From Acinetobacter bereziniae LMG 1003 = CIP 70.12 (GTDB lineage: Bacteria; Pseudomonadota; Gammaproteobacteria; Pseudomonadales; Moraxellaceae), in NCBI RefSeq assembly GCF_000368925.1, contig NZ_KB849756.1, positions 2,568,416-2,632,415 of the forward strand: 64,000 nucleotides of DNA, read 5' to 3'. The first letter of the stretch is position 1. Each line of letters starts with the position of its first letter. The notes beneath the pieces were generated by a model. The model was not told the origin of the DNA. It was given only the letters and a program-made list of their open reading frames with translations, and did not search any database. This document shows, in pieces, positions 32,822 through 42,456 of this stretch. The position numbers and the translations under genes are program-made.

Positions 32822-33672
32822 TGAATATAAAAGAACAGTTTGAAAACATTTCTTGGAAAAAAGCAGAACATCTCGCACCTGTTGCCTTATTTATATTGAT
32901 TTTGGCATTGTGTTGGAAATTAGCCTCTATTTTTTGGTGGGTGGTCGCACCGCCTCAAGTGATGCAACCTGAACAAGTGAGTCTAGGCTCGCAACAAGCA
33001 CAAGTTCCTAATATTTCAAGTTTTTCCTTGTTTAATGAAGTGGGTTTAAGCGCAACAGCAGATGACAGCATTCCAATGGTATTGCAGGGTGTTGTGGTGA
33101 GTTATCCTGCACGCTTTTCATCGGCTGTGATTAAAGTAAAGGAAACGGCAGATCGTTATGTGGTTGGTGAAACCATAGAAGGCACCAGTTATCAGTTGTC
33201 AGAAGTATATTGGGATCATATTGTTTTAAGCCAAGGTGGCAATAATAGTAAAGAGTTACGTTTTACAGGTTTGGATAATTTATATCAGCCTTTACCTGGG
33301 CAGCCTGCAGATTCGAATATGGCAACACCAACCAGTAATCCAGATCAAGCTGTACCGCCACCACAAAATACCAGTCAGAATGCGTTGGGGCAGGCAATTG
33401 ATCGAATGAATGAAAATCGAGAACAATATCTAAAGAACATGGGGGTGAACACCAATAGCGGACAAGGCTATGAGGTGACAGAACAAACCCCCGCAGCACT
33501 TCGAAATAAATTAGGACTTCGGTCTGGGGATCGCATTCTTTCACTCAATGGGCAGTCAGTCGGTCAAGGACAGAGTGATGTTCAACTGCTAGAACAAGCA
33601 AAGCGTGAAGGAAAAGTAAAAATTGAAATTAAGCGTGGTGATCAGGTGATGACCATTCAGCAAAGTTTGTAA
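32821..33672 (+). CDS. gspC: Type II secretion system protein C
   Basis: A 283-aa bitopic protein of the inner-membrane platform. One transmembrane helix (about 22-43), a homology region that contacts the secretin (about 55-140, ISSFSLFNEVGLSATADDS then VVVSYPARFSSAVIK), a P/Q/N-rich linker, and a C-terminal PDZ-like domain (about 215-283) with LRNKLGLRSGDRILSLNGQS. It couples the inner assembly to GspD. 41 bp separate it from gspD. Confidence 0.95.
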   Translation: MNIKEQFENISWKKAEHLAPVALFILILALCWKLASIFWWVVAPPQVMQPEQVSLGSQQAQVPNISSFSLFNEVGLSATADDSIPMVLQGVVVSYPARFSSAVIKVKETADRYVVGETIEGTSYQLSEVYWDHIVLSQGGNNSKELRFTGLDNLYQPLPGQPADSNMATPTSNPDQAVPPPQNTSQNALGQAIDRMNENREQYLKNMGVNTNSGQGYEVTEQTPAALRNKLGLRSGDRILSLNGQSVGQGQSDVQLLEQAKREGKVKIEIKRGDQVMTIQQSL

Positions 33673-33713
33673 GTGGCTAGGACTACAAATAAAATTAGGA
33701 TAGATAATAAGTT

Positions 33714-35960
33714 ATGGCTTTTTTGACTCACAATCGACCACTCTGGGCTATCGTTGCAGCAGCACCCATGATGGTTGCAGTTAGTACAGCAACATATGCT
33801 CAGACGTGGAAGATTAACTTACGCGATGCTGATCTCACGGCTTTTATCAATGAAGTTGCAGATATTACGGGTAAAAACTTTGCTGTTGATCCGCGCGTAC
33901 GTGGCAATGTAACTGTTATTTCAAACAAACCACTCAATAAAAACGAAGTTTATGACCTATTTTTAGGTGTGCTGAATGTCAATGGTGTTGTGGCGATTCC
34001 ATCTGGTAATACCATTCGTCTAGTGCCTGACAGTAATGTTAAAAACTCTGGTGTTCCTTATGATCCACGCAACAATGCACGCGGTGATCAGGTGGTCACA
34101 CGGGTAATTTGGTTAGAAAATACCAATCCAAATGATTTAATTCCTGCACTTAGACCGTTAATGCCTCAATTTGCTCATTTGGCAGCCATACAAGGCACCA
34201 ATGCGTTAATTGTTTCAGATCGAGCGGCAAATATTTATCAACTTGAAACCATCATTCGTAATTTGGATGGTACAGGACAAAATGATATTGAAGCTGTACC
34301 TTTGCAGCAAAGTCAGGCTGAAGAAATCATTAAACAATTGGATGCAATGAGTGCGACTGGCGCATCAAAAGATTTCGCAGGGGCACGGGTACGTATTATT
34401 GCAGATGTACGCACGAATCGTATTTTAATTAAAGGCGATACAGGTACACGCAAACGTATTCGTAATATGATTGAAATGCTCGATGTGCCATCAGCAGATC
34501 GTTTAGGTGGACTAAAAGTATTTAAACTCAAATACGCCAGTGCAAAAAATCTCTCTGAAATTTTACAAGGCTTAGTCACTGGGCAAGCAGTCAATTCAAA
34601 TTCAAATAATTCTTCGACCAATAATAATTCTAGTAATAGCAGTAATTTAAACAATAACAGTAATAACTCTTCTTCAAATTCCAGCTCAGGGAGCACTATT
34701 TCAACACCTGCGATTAATTTAAATAGCAATTCCAATAACAATAATCAAAACAGTGTCACCAGCTTTAATGCTAATGGGGTAAGTATCATTGCTGATGGTG
34801 CACAAAATGCCTTGGTGGTCAAAGCCGAACCACAATTGATGCGAGAAATAGAAGCCGCAATCCAGCAATTGGATGTACGTCGTCAACAAGTGTTGATTGA
34901 AGCGACTATTCTTGAAGTATCAGGGAATGATACAGATCAATTGGGTGTGCAATGGGCTTTAGGCGATATTAGTAGTGGTGTAGGGGTTGTCAATTTTTCT
35001 AATGTGGGTACAAGTTTAGCTAAATTGGCGGCAGGTTATTTGTCAGGTGGTGCGGCTGGTTTAGGAAGTGCTGTCGGTCCAGGCGCATCTCTTATTTTAG
35101 GGGATTATAAAGAAGGAGCAGATGGTTCACGCAAGCTATATGGTGCAGTGATTCAGGCATTAAAAGAACGAACTAAATCAAATCTACTTTCTACGCCGTC
35201 TATTCTCACTATGGATAATGAAGAAGCGTATATTGTTGTGGGGGAAAACGTACCTTTTGTAACAGGATCGGTATCTACAGGCACGGGCGGAACGGTCAAT
35301 CCTTATACTTCGATCGAACGTAAAGATGTCGGGGTCACCTTAAAAGTTGTTCCACATATTGGTGAAGGTGGTTCAATTCGTTTGGAAGTCGAACAAGAAG
35401 TCTCAGGGGTCAAATCTAGTAAAGGGCAAGCTCAGGATTTGGTGACCAGTAAACGTGCGATTAAAACCACAGTGCTTGCTGACCATGGGCAAACGGTCGT
35501 ATTAGGTGGCTTGATTTCAGATGATAGCGAACATTCACGTCAGTCTATACCGTTCTTGGGCGACATTCCTGGCTTAGGGCGTCTGTTTAGAGCAGATGGT
35601 AAATCGAATATTAAACGCAATCTTTTAGTGTTTATACATCCAACAATTGTGGGTGGCGATACAGAAATACGTCGTTTATCCCAACAGCGTTATGACCAGC
35701 TATACAGCTTGCAATTGGCGATGGATAAAGATGGGAATTTTGCCAAACTGCCTGCCAATGTTGATGATGTATTCCAACAGCGCTTGCCTATTACCTCATC
35801 ACCAAATACTCAGCCTAAACTGATTCAACCACAGCCGACGGCACAGCCATCCAGTCAATATCAGAAAGTACCCGCAGGTGGCGTAGCAACAAATCCAAAC
35901 AAAAGCAATGCGGTTACAACCCCTGTTGCAGAGGAACCAAATGATATCCGTAAGCAGTAG
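33714..35960 (+). CDS. gspD: Type II secretion system secretin
   Basis: A 748-aa outer-membrane secretin. Signal peptide (about 1-29, ending TATYAQ), N0 domain (KINLRDADLTAFINEVADIT), N1-N3 domains, and the secretin core with VPFVTGSVSTGTGG and the C-terminal GGLISDDSEHSRQSIPFLGD. An unusual Asn/Ser-rich stretch of about 60 residues (near 293-352) interrupts the N3 region. A C-terminal P/Q/T tail follows, possibly for pilotin contact. Exports folded proteins such as lipases. Confidence 0.96.
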   Translation: MAFLTHNRPLWAIVAAAPMMVAVSTATYAQTWKINLRDADLTAFINEVADITGKNFAVDPRVRGNVTVISNKPLNKNEVYDLFLGVLNVNGVVAIPSGNTIRLVPDSNVKNSGVPYDPRNNARGDQVVTRVIWLENTNPNDLIPALRPLMPQFAHLAAIQGTNALIVSDRAANIYQLETIIRNLDGTGQNDIEAVPLQQSQAEEIIKQLDAMSATGASKDFAGARVRIIADVRTNRILIKGDTGTRKRIRNMIEMLDVPSADRLGGLKVFKLKYASAKNLSEILQGLVTGQAVNSNSNNSSTNNNSSNSSNLNNNSNNSSSNSSSGSTISTPAINLNSNSNNNNQNSVTSFNANGVSIIADGAQNALVVKAEPQLMREIEAAIQQLDVRRQQVLIEATILEVSGNDTDQLGVQWALGDISSGVGVVNFSNVGTSLAKLAAGYLSGGAAGLGSAVGPGASLILGDYKEGADGSRKLYGAVIQALKERTKSNLLSTPSILTMDNEEAYIVVGENVPFVTGSVSTGTGGTVNPYTSIERKDVGVTLKVVPHIGEGGSIRLEVEQEVSGVKSSKGQAQDLVTSKRAIKTTVLADHGQTVVLGGLISDDSEHSRQSIPFLGDIPGLGRLFRADGKSNIKRNLLVFIHPTIVGGDTEIRRLSQQRYDQLYSLQLAMDKDGNFAKLPANVDDVFQQRLPITSSPNTQPKLIQPQPTAQPSSQYQKVPAGGVATNPNKSNAVTTPVAEEPNDIRKQ

Positions 35961-36127
35961 CGGATATTTTGAGTGTTAAAATTAGATCAGCTGTTTAATT
36001 GAATGTTTAAGATTTACAGTTAATTTGTTGCAATGGCTTGTTTGATTCATGAGCTAAAGTATGGTTTTAAGTTGATTTAGAACTCTAGATATGTCGTGTT
36101 AAAATAAATGTAAATTGGAATGAGAGA

Positions 36128-36892
36128 ATGACGATGACTTGGAAATTACAAGCAATTTCAGGTGAGCTAGAAGGACAGGAAGTGACAATTGACCGTGACA
36201 TGTTGGTGGGTCGCCATCAAGATGCGGATCTTTTATTGCAGTCTGCGGAAATCTCACGTCGCCATGCCGCATTTTTATTGAAAGACGATGCATTATGGGT
36301 ACAGGACTTAAAGTCATCAAACGGAACTTTTGTGAACGATATACGCATCGATCAAGATAAAATGTTGATGGATGGCGATATTGTTCAATTTGCCAGCATT
36401 AAATTCAATGTACTTGCACCTGTAAAAGCAGTTGAAGTGGCTGAGCAAGCTATCGTAGAGCCTACATCTATCATTGCAGATGCTGAACCAGCGATTGCAC
36501 AAGTTGAACCATCAGTTTCACAACCAGCCGAACAACAAGTACAACAGCCTGCTGAGGCTATTGCAACCGCAGAACTTGATACACCTGTATCAGTTGAACC
36601 GAGTGCGGCAGAAAAAATGAGTGAACAGGGCATGCCAGAGCTTTCCGCACGAGATAGCAATGTGCAGATCACTCGTGAAGGAATGCCATCAGGCGTAGCT
36701 GTACCTAAGCCAGCTCCAATTCCTGAAGGTGTTGACATTCATACGCCAATAAAACCTGACATTGAACAAGTTAAAGCGCCAGAAGCACGCGTTGAAAAAG
36801 AGATAGAAACTCAGAAAAATGCCAAAGTTGGCTTGATGACGGTGGTTGTCTTAATCATTTTGGCAATTATTGCATGGCTGTTGTTTAAATAA
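36128..36892 (+). CDS. FHA-domain membrane protein
   Basis: A 254-aa protein. The N-terminal forkhead-associated domain (about 5-95) has the phosphothreonine-binding signature MLVGRHQDADL, SRRHA and SSNGTFVN. A long A/E/P/V-rich linker (about 100-225) leads to a C-terminal transmembrane helix (VGLMTVVVLIILAIIAWLLF) with the FHA side in the cytosol. Binding partners are unknown; related proteins read Ser/Thr kinase signals or act in secretion. It follows gspD after 167 bp. Confidence 0.88.
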   Translation: MTMTWKLQAISGELEGQEVTIDRDMLVGRHQDADLLLQSAEISRRHAAFLLKDDALWVQDLKSSNGTFVNDIRIDQDKMLMDGDIVQFASIKFNVLAPVKAVEVAEQAIVEPTSIIADAEPAIAQVEPSVSQPAEQQVQQPAEAIATAELDTPVSVEPSAAEKMSEQGMPELSARDSNVQITREGMPSGVAVPKPAPIPEGVDIHTPIKPDIEQVKAPEARVEKEIETQKNAKVGLMTVVVLIILAIIAWLLFK

Positions 36893-36912
36893 TCTGTGAA
36901 TGCGATACACTC

Positions 36913-36940
36913 AAGGCATGCAATCGCATGCCTTTGTTTT
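36913..36940. terminator. Terminator after the FHA gene
   Basis: The 9-bp stem AAGGCATGC/GCATGCCTT around the loop AATC, followed by TGTTTT. Confidence 0.78.
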
Positions 36941-37020
36941 ATGTAAAGTCTATACAAAGACTAAAGTTGGATTTTATTTTTAGTGCGATAAGTTTTAAAA
37001 AATTATTTTAGGTGTACAGC

Positions 37021-37689
37021 ATGAATGTGGCAAAGCTAGACCAACGTGAACTTATTTTATTTGATTTGGATGGAACATTGGTTGATTCAGCATTTGATTT
37101 ATATCGTGCTATGAATCTGAGTTTGGCACGTTTAAATCTTCCTTTAGTCACTGAGCAACAAGTCCGCGTTTGGATTGGCAAAGGCACATCATTATTTTGT
37201 GAAAGTACTTTAAAATATTTAAAAGGCGAGGTTGATCCCGTATTGCATCAGCAGTTGCTTGATACATTTTTGGAAATTTACAATGCCGAACCATGTGTAG
37301 ATACTCAGCCATTCTCTGGGATTTTAGCGTTTTTAGATTGGGGAATACAAAATAACAAGAAGCTGATTTGTGTGACCAATAAACCTGAACAGCCTGCCAG
37401 AAAAATCTTAGAAGAATTAAAAATGGATCACTATTTTGTTGATGTGATTGGTGGAGATCGTTTTGAAGTACGAAAACCACACCCAAAACCATTGTTGTAT
37501 TGTGTGGAAACATACCAATCTTCAGTCGATAAAACATTGATGATTGGTGACTCAAGTAATGATGTAGAAGCTGCCCGCCGTGCAGAGGTTGATTGTATTG
37601 TGGTCAGCTATGGCTATAATCACGGTGAAGATATTCATCTTTGTCAACCGCAACAGGTGGTCGACGATTTAACAGAGCTTTTGGCTTAA
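37021..37689 (+). CDS. gph: Phosphoglycolate phosphatase (HAD family)
   Basis: A 222-aa HAD-superfamily phosphatase. Motif I is LFDLDGTLVDSA (nucleophile Asp), motif II lies in ICVTNKP, motif III holds the conserved lysine of RKPHPKP, and motif IV is IGDSSNDVEAA. The alpha-helical cap is of the Gph type. It salvages 2-phosphoglycolate from DNA repair. I chose the ATG at 37021 (AGG upstream) over a GTG three codons earlier. It stands upstream of trpE, as in Pseudomonas. Confidence 0.9.
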   Translation: MNVAKLDQRELILFDLDGTLVDSAFDLYRAMNLSLARLNLPLVTEQQVRVWIGKGTSLFCESTLKYLKGEVDPVLHQQLLDTFLEIYNAEPCVDTQPFSGILAFLDWGIQNNKKLICVTNKPEQPARKILEELKMDHYFVDVIGGDRFEVRKPHPKPLLYCVETYQSSVDKTLMIGDSSNDVEAARRAEVDCIVVSYGYNHGEDIHLCQPQQVVDDLTELLA

Positions 37690-37818
37690 CCCCTATATTT
37701 GAAATTGTTGTGAGAAAAGGAAAGAGGAATGAATGGAAAAGGTACTTTTCGATGGCGTCACTAAGTGAGCTGTATGCAAATCAATACTTAGTAATATCGA
37801 AAATAGAGAGAATTCCTC

Positions 37819-39312
37819 ATGACAACTTTAGCGCAATTTGAACAATTAAAATCGGCGGGATATAACCTGCTTCCTGTTTATCGCCAACGTTTAGCAGATA
37901 CGGATACGCCATTGTCTGTATTTGCACGGTTACAACAGCACCAACAGGCATATTTATTTGAATCTGTCGAGGGGGGCGAAAACTGGGCACGTTACTCGAT
38001 TATTGGTCTGGGTGAGTCAACTGTATTTTCCTGCAATGCTGGACAACTTACAGTTAAATTTCCAGATGGGCGAGTTGAGACACAGACATGTACTGATCCA
38101 TTTCAATATATTCGTGACTTTCAGGCACAGTTTAAAGTGCCTACGCAACAAGATTTACCTGCGTTGCCAAATTTTACAGGCGGCTTGGTTGGGTATTTTG
38201 GTTATGACGCAGTACGTTATATTGAACCACGCTTAAGCAATGTGCCTGAAGCTGACCCTGTTGGGTTACCTGATTTATGGATGATGCTGTCAAAGACAGT
38301 GGTGGTGTTTGATAACTTAAAAGACACTTTGTTTTTGATCGTACATGCAGATGTTAATGATCCACAAGCTTATAACAAGGCACAACAACAACTCGATGCT
38401 TTGGAAGCCATATTGGCAACGCCGATCAGTTTGGTTGCAAAAAAACATACAGCACCACATTTTGAATCTTTAACTGGGCATGACCGTTTTCTAGAGTCGA
38501 TTGAAAAAGTCAAAGCATATATTCGTGCTGGAGATGTGATGCAGGTTGTACCTGGGCATCGAATGGTCTCGGATTTCGATGGTGATCCATTACAGGTTTA
38601 TCGTGCCTTACGCCATTTGAATCCTTCTCCTTATTTATTCCTAGTACAAGGACAGACCATTGCTGACCAAAAACCATTTCATATTGTAGGTTCGTCACCA
38701 GAGATTCTTTCCCGCCTTGAAAATGGTATTGCGACTGTACGACCACTTGCGGGAACACGCCCTCGTGGAAAAACCAAAGAAGAAGATTTGGCACTGGAAA
38801 AAGATTTGCTTTCTGATGAAAAAGAAATTGCAGAACATCTAATGCTGATTGATTTGGGGCGTAACGATATTGGACGCGTTTCAAAAATCGGTAAAGTGCA
38901 AGTGACTGATCAAATGGTGATCGAGCGTTACTCACATGTCATGCATATTGTTTCCAATGTGCAGGGTGAAGTGTTGGATGATGTTGACGCTTTGGATGTT
39001 TTTAAAGCAACTTTCCCAGCCGGGACACTTTCTGGCGCGCCAAAAATTCGCGCGATGGAAATTATTGACGAAGTTGAACCGGTAAAGCGTGGTATTTTTG
39101 GTGGCGCTGTTGGTTATTTAGGCTGGCATGGTGAAATGGACATGTCGATTGCGATTAGAACCTGTGTAATTCGTGAAAATAAAGTCTATGTACAGGCTGG
39201 AGCGGGGCTTGTTGTGGACTCAAATCCTGAATCAGAGTGGAATGAAACCCAAATAAAAGCTCGCGCAGTGATCAAAGCGGTTGAATTATCATCAAACGGA
39301 TTGATTTTATGA
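37819..39312 (+). CDS. trpE: Anthranilate synthase component I
   Basis: A 497-aa chorismate-utilising enzyme forming anthranilate with the TrpG amidotransferase. The C-terminal catalytic domain carries SSPEILSRLENG, RPLAGTRPRG, DLGRNDIGRV and FPAGTLSGAPKIRAMEIID; the N-terminal regulatory domain has LLPVYRQRLAD and ESVEGGENWARYSIIG, the site of tryptophan feedback. trpG is not in this window. GAGAGA precedes the ATG. Confidence 0.97.
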   Translation: MTTLAQFEQLKSAGYNLLPVYRQRLADTDTPLSVFARLQQHQQAYLFESVEGGENWARYSIIGLGESTVFSCNAGQLTVKFPDGRVETQTCTDPFQYIRDFQAQFKVPTQQDLPALPNFTGGLVGYFGYDAVRYIEPRLSNVPEADPVGLPDLWMMLSKTVVVFDNLKDTLFLIVHADVNDPQAYNKAQQQLDALEAILATPISLVAKKHTAPHFESLTGHDRFLESIEKVKAYIRAGDVMQVVPGHRMVSDFDGDPLQVYRALRHLNPSPYLFLVQGQTIADQKPFHIVGSSPEILSRLENGIATVRPLAGTRPRGKTKEEDLALEKDLLSDEKEIAEHLMLIDLGRNDIGRVSKIGKVQVTDQMVIERYSHVMHIVSNVQGEVLDDVDALDVFKATFPAGTLSGAPKIRAMEIIDEVEPVKRGIFGGAVGYLGWHGEMDMSIAIRTCVIRENKVYVQAGAGLVVDSNPESEWNETQIKARAVIKAVELSSNGLIL

Positions 39313-39341
39313 GTTTTTGGGGTTTTTTTTAAAAAAAACAC

Positions 39342-39369
39342 TTGCAAGGATTCTGAGTTTTGCTAAACT
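39342..39369 (+). promoter_or_regulatory. Promoter of the tRNA-tuf operon
   Basis: TTGCAA (39342-39347), 16-bp spacer, TAAACT (39364-39369), then a GC-rich discriminator GCACACCG, the type of promoter that responds to ppGpp and growth rate. It lies 41 bases upstream of the first tRNA. Confidence 0.65.
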
Positions 39370-39410
39370 GCACACCGTTCCGATACGAAACGTACGAAAC
39401 ACTAAGAAAC

Positions 39411-39486
<76 letters not shown>

Positions 39487-39540
39487 TCTTAAAGTTTTGT
39501 GTTATAATGTAGAGGAACGGCACTGAAAGTAAGTGTAAAT

Positions 39541-39624
39541 GGTGAGATTCCCGAGCGGTCAAAGGGAGCAGACTGTAACTCTGCCACGAAAGTTTCGAAG
39601 GTTCGAATCCTTCTCTCACCACCA
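39541..39624 (+). tRNA. tRNA-Tyr (anticodon GTA)
   Basis: 84 nt with encoded CCA and a long variable arm; acceptor GGTGAGA/TCTCACC, anticodon GTA within GACTGTAACTC. Confidence 0.97.
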
Positions 39625-39658
39625 TTAACTTCGATAAGTGGTTAATTACCAACATTAA

Positions 39659-39734
39659 GCGGGAGTAGCTCAGTTGGTAGAGCGGTAGCCTTCCAAGCTA
39701 CATGTCGCGAGTTCGACCCTCGTCTCCCGCTCCA
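39659..39734 (+). tRNA. tRNA-Gly (anticodon TCC)
   Basis: 76 nt with encoded CCA; acceptor GCGGGAG/CTCCCGC, anticodon TCC within GCCTTCCAAGC. Confidence 0.97.
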
Positions 39735-39746
39735 TCGAAGATGATT

Positions 39747-39821
<75 letters not shown>

Positions 39822-39965
39822 GATACAATTTAGTAGATTATTCTACACCAGTTTTTAAAAAGCAGGCTTATTAGTCTGCTTTTCAAGTATTAGGTGTCTA
39901 GTTTTTTAGACGATTGTCGATGCTGAGTTGTTTAACTCGTGTTCGACATAAACGAGGAAGAACAA

Positions 39966-41156
39966 ATGGCTAAGGCTAAGTTTGAACGTAATAAGCCGCA
40001 CGTAAACGTGGGTACAATTGGTCACGTTGACCATGGTAAAACAACTTTAACTGCTGCAATTGCAACTATCTGTGCAAAAACTTACGGCGGTGAAGCTAAA
40101 GACTACGCAGCAATCGACTCTGCACCAGAAGAAAAAGCACGTGGTATTACAATTAATACTTCACACGTAGAATACGATTCTCCAATCCGTCACTACGCTC
40201 ACGTAGACTGCCCAGGACACGCCGATTATGTTAAAAACATGATCACTGGTGCTGCTCAGATGGACGGTGCGATCCTTGTATGTGCTGCGACTGATGGTCC
40301 AATGCCACAAACTCGTGAACACATCCTTCTTTCTCGCCAAGTAGGTGTACCTTATATTCTTGTATTCCTTAACAAGTGTGACCTTGTTGATGATGAAGAA
40401 TTACTTGAATTAGTAGAAATGGAAGTTCGTGAACTTCTTTCTACTTATGACTTCCCGGGTGATGACACTCCAATCATCCGTGGTTCAGCACTTGCTGCAC
40501 TTAATGGTGATGCTGGTCAGTATGGCGAATCTGCAGTTCTTGCACTTGTTGAAGCGCTTGACTCTTATATCCCAGAACCAGAGCGTGCAATCGACAAAGC
40601 ATTCTTGATGCCAATCGAAGACGTATTCTCAATCTCTGGTCGTGGTACAGTGGTAACAGGTCGTGTAGAATCTGGTATCGTTAAAGTAGGCGAAGAAGTT
40701 GAAATCGTTGGTATTAAAGATACAGTTAAAACAACTGTAACTGGCGTAGAAATGTTCCGTAAACTTCTAGACGAAGGTCGTGCTGGCGAGAACTGTGGTG
40801 TACTTTTACGTGGTACTAAGCGTGAAGACGTACAACGTGGTCAAGTACTTGCTAAACCAGGTACAATCAAGCCGCACACTAAATTCGACGCAGAAGTATA
40901 TGTACTTTCTAAAGAAGAAGGTGGTCGTCATACTCCGTTCCTTAACGGTTACCGTCCACAATTCTACTTCCGTACAACTGACGTAACTGGTGCAATCCAA
41001 TTACAAGACGGTGTTGAAATGGTAATGCCAGGCGACAACGTTGAAATGTCAGTAGAATTGATCCACCCAATCGCAATGGACCCAGGTCTACGTTTTGCGA
41101 TCCGTGAAGGTGGTCGTACAGTTGGTGCTGGTGTAGTTGCTAAAGTAACTGCATAA
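39966..41156 (+). CDS. tuf: Elongation factor Tu
   Basis: A 396-aa GTPase delivering aminoacyl-tRNA to the ribosome. G1 is GHVDHGKTTL, G2 contains the switch I threonine (GITINTSHVEY), G3 is DCPGHADY, G4 is NKCDLVDD, G5 is GSALAAL. Domains 2 and 3 complete. Start 39966 (MAKAKFERNK) follows GAGGAAG; the upstream in-frame start at 39939 is rejected. Codon use is strongly biased, as expected for very high expression. Confidence 0.99.
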   Translation: MAKAKFERNKPHVNVGTIGHVDHGKTTLTAAIATICAKTYGGEAKDYAAIDSAPEEKARGITINTSHVEYDSPIRHYAHVDCPGHADYVKNMITGAAQMDGAILVCAATDGPMPQTREHILLSRQVGVPYILVFLNKCDLVDDEELLELVEMEVRELLSTYDFPGDDTPIIRGSALAALNGDAGQYGESAVLALVEALDSYIPEPERAIDKAFLMPIEDVFSISGRGTVVTGRVESGIVKVGEEVEIVGIKDTVKTTVTGVEMFRKLLDEGRAGENCGVLLRGTKREDVQRGQVLAKPGTIKPHTKFDAEVYVLSKEEGGRHTPFLNGYRPQFYFRTTDVTGAIQLQDGVEMVMPGDNVEMSVELIHPIAMDPGLRFAIREGGRTVGAGVVAKVTA

Positions 41157-41174
41157 TCGCTAAAATGTTTATTC

Positions 41175-41200
41175 TTACCGAGAGTTTCGGCTCTCGGTTT
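41175..41200 (+). terminator. Hairpin after tuf
   Basis: The stem ACCGAGAG/CTCTCGGT with loop TTTCGG, followed by a short T stretch, before tRNA-Trp. May be a partial terminator or processing site. Confidence 0.65.
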
Positions 41201-41207
41201 GCTTATT

Positions 41208-41283
41208 AGGTCAGTAGTTCAATTGGTAGAGCGTCGGTCTCCAAAACCGAATGTTGGGGGTTCGAGTCCCTCCTGACCTGCCA
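41208..41283 (+). tRNA. tRNA-Trp (anticodon CCA)
   Basis: 76 nt with encoded CCA; acceptor AGGTCAG/CTGACCT, anticodon CCA in loop CTCCAAA. Confidence 0.97.
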
Positions 41284-41300
41284 GTTTTTAAATAAAAAAC

Positions 41301-41328
41301 TTGATGTCGGCTAAACTGGTCATATAAT
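41301..41328 (+). promoter_or_regulatory. Promoter of secE-nusG
   Basis: TTGATG (41301-41306), 16-bp spacer, perfect TATAAT (41323-41328), 29 bases before secE. Confidence 0.65.
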
Positions 41329-41357
41329 AAGTCGCGAAACCTACGACGAGTACAAAA

Positions 41358-41798
41358 ATGTCGAACGATAAATCACGTGACGCAACAGGCGGCGCGGCAA
41401 TTCCTCAAAGCAACAATTCAGCTGAAATGGTGAAGACAAGTTCTCCATTTGATTTTATTTTGTGGATCATTGCATTGGCTTTATTTGGCTGTGCTTTGAT
41501 GACAAATCAATATCTTCCAGCGTATTGGGCACCAGCAAATAGTATCTGGGTGCGTATTGGGGTAATTATAGCTTGTATCATCGTAGCTTTAGGTTTATTA
41601 TACGCCACCCATCAAGGCAAAGGCTTTGTTCGTTTGCTTAAAGATTCGCGTATCGAATTGCGTCGAGTCACTTGGCCTACGAAACATGAAACAGTAACCA
41701 CTTCATGGCAGGTTCTCCTCGTTGTTGTAGTTGCCGCAATTATTTTGTGGTGTTTTGACTATATCATCGGTTGGTTTATGAAGTTTATTATCGGGTAA
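41358..41798 (+). CDS. secE: Preprotein translocase subunit SecE
   Basis: A 146-aa inner-membrane subunit that clamps SecY. Three helices are visible (about 30-48, 62-82 and 114-140), the gammaproteobacterial three-helix form. The conserved cytosolic segment before the last helix reads LKDSRIELRRVTWPTKHE. It is followed 7 bp later by nusG, the standard pairing. Confidence 0.96.
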   Translation: MSNDKSRDATGGAAIPQSNNSAEMVKTSSPFDFILWIIALALFGCALMTNQYLPAYWAPANSIWVRIGVIIACIIVALGLLYATHQGKGFVRLLKDSRIELRRVTWPTKHETVTTSWQVLLVVVVAAIILWCFDYIIGWFMKFIIG

Positions 41799-41805
41799 GA
41801 GAGCT

Positions 41806-42339
41806 ATGAAACGTTGGTACATTATTCATGCCTATTCAGGCTATGAAAAACAAGTGATGCGTTCACTTAATGATCGAATCCAGCGTAGCGCTGTTGCTGA
41901 TAGTTTTGGTGAAGTCCTTGTTCCTACCGAAGAAGTGGTAGAAATGAAGGATGGTAAGAAACGTAAATCAGAGCGTAAATTCTTTCCAGGCTATGTATTA
42001 GTTGAAATGGAAATGAATGATGAAACTTGGCACATTGTTAAAGAATGTCCAAAAGTATTGGGTTTCATTGGTGGTACAGCTGAAAAACCAGCACCAATTA
42101 CGCAAAAAGAAGCTGATGCGATTCTTGCACGTGTGCACAACAAAGGTGAAGCACCTCGTCCTAAGACGATGTTCGAGCCGGGTGAAGAATTACTTGTTAC
42201 TGACGGTCCATTCACAGACTTTAAAGGTGTGGTGGAAGAAGTTCAGTACGAAAAATCACGTTTAACGTTGACGATTAACGTATTTAATCGACCAACTCAA
42301 GTTGAATTGGAATTTCGCCAAGTCGAAAAAACAATTTAA
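41806..42339 (+). CDS. nusG: Transcription termination/antitermination protein NusG
   Basis: A 177-aa RNA polymerase elongation factor. NGN domain (MKRWYIIHAYSGYEKQV, FPGYVLVEMEMND) followed by the KOW domain (FEPGEELLVTDGPFTDFKGV). It binds the polymerase clamp and links it to Rho or to ribosomal S10. Same operon as secE. Confidence 0.98.
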   Translation: MKRWYIIHAYSGYEKQVMRSLNDRIQRSAVADSFGEVLVPTEEVVEMKDGKKRKSERKFFPGYVLVEMEMNDETWHIVKECPKVLGFIGGTAEKPAPITQKEADAILARVHNKGEAPRPKTMFEPGEELLVTDGPFTDFKGVVEEVQYEKSRLTLTINVFNRPTQVELEFRQVEKTI

Positions 42340-42357
42340 TTTGAATTGTTCAAAAGC

Positions 42358-42380
42358 GCCCGATTTGTTATGGATCGGGC
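42358..42380 (+). terminator. Hairpin between nusG and rplK
   Basis: The stem GCCCGAT/ATCGGGC with a 9-base loop, followed by ATTGTTGTTG; a weak terminator or attenuator. Confidence 0.5.
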
Positions 42381-42456
42381 ATTGTTGTTGTAACGGTATC
42401 GTTACTTGAAAACTTGGGGAGCTCTAAAAGGCGTTTGTACCCAGAGGTAATTTGAA

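Noticed and set aside
34313..34741. 142-codon minus-strand open frame rich in Leu/Glu inside gspD
   Set aside because: It is the antisense reading of the Asn/Ser repeat of gspD and has no start signal.
37641..37841. 66-codon plus-strand frame between gph and trpE
   Set aside because: It overlaps the 3' end of gph in another frame and the trpE start; no family resemblance.
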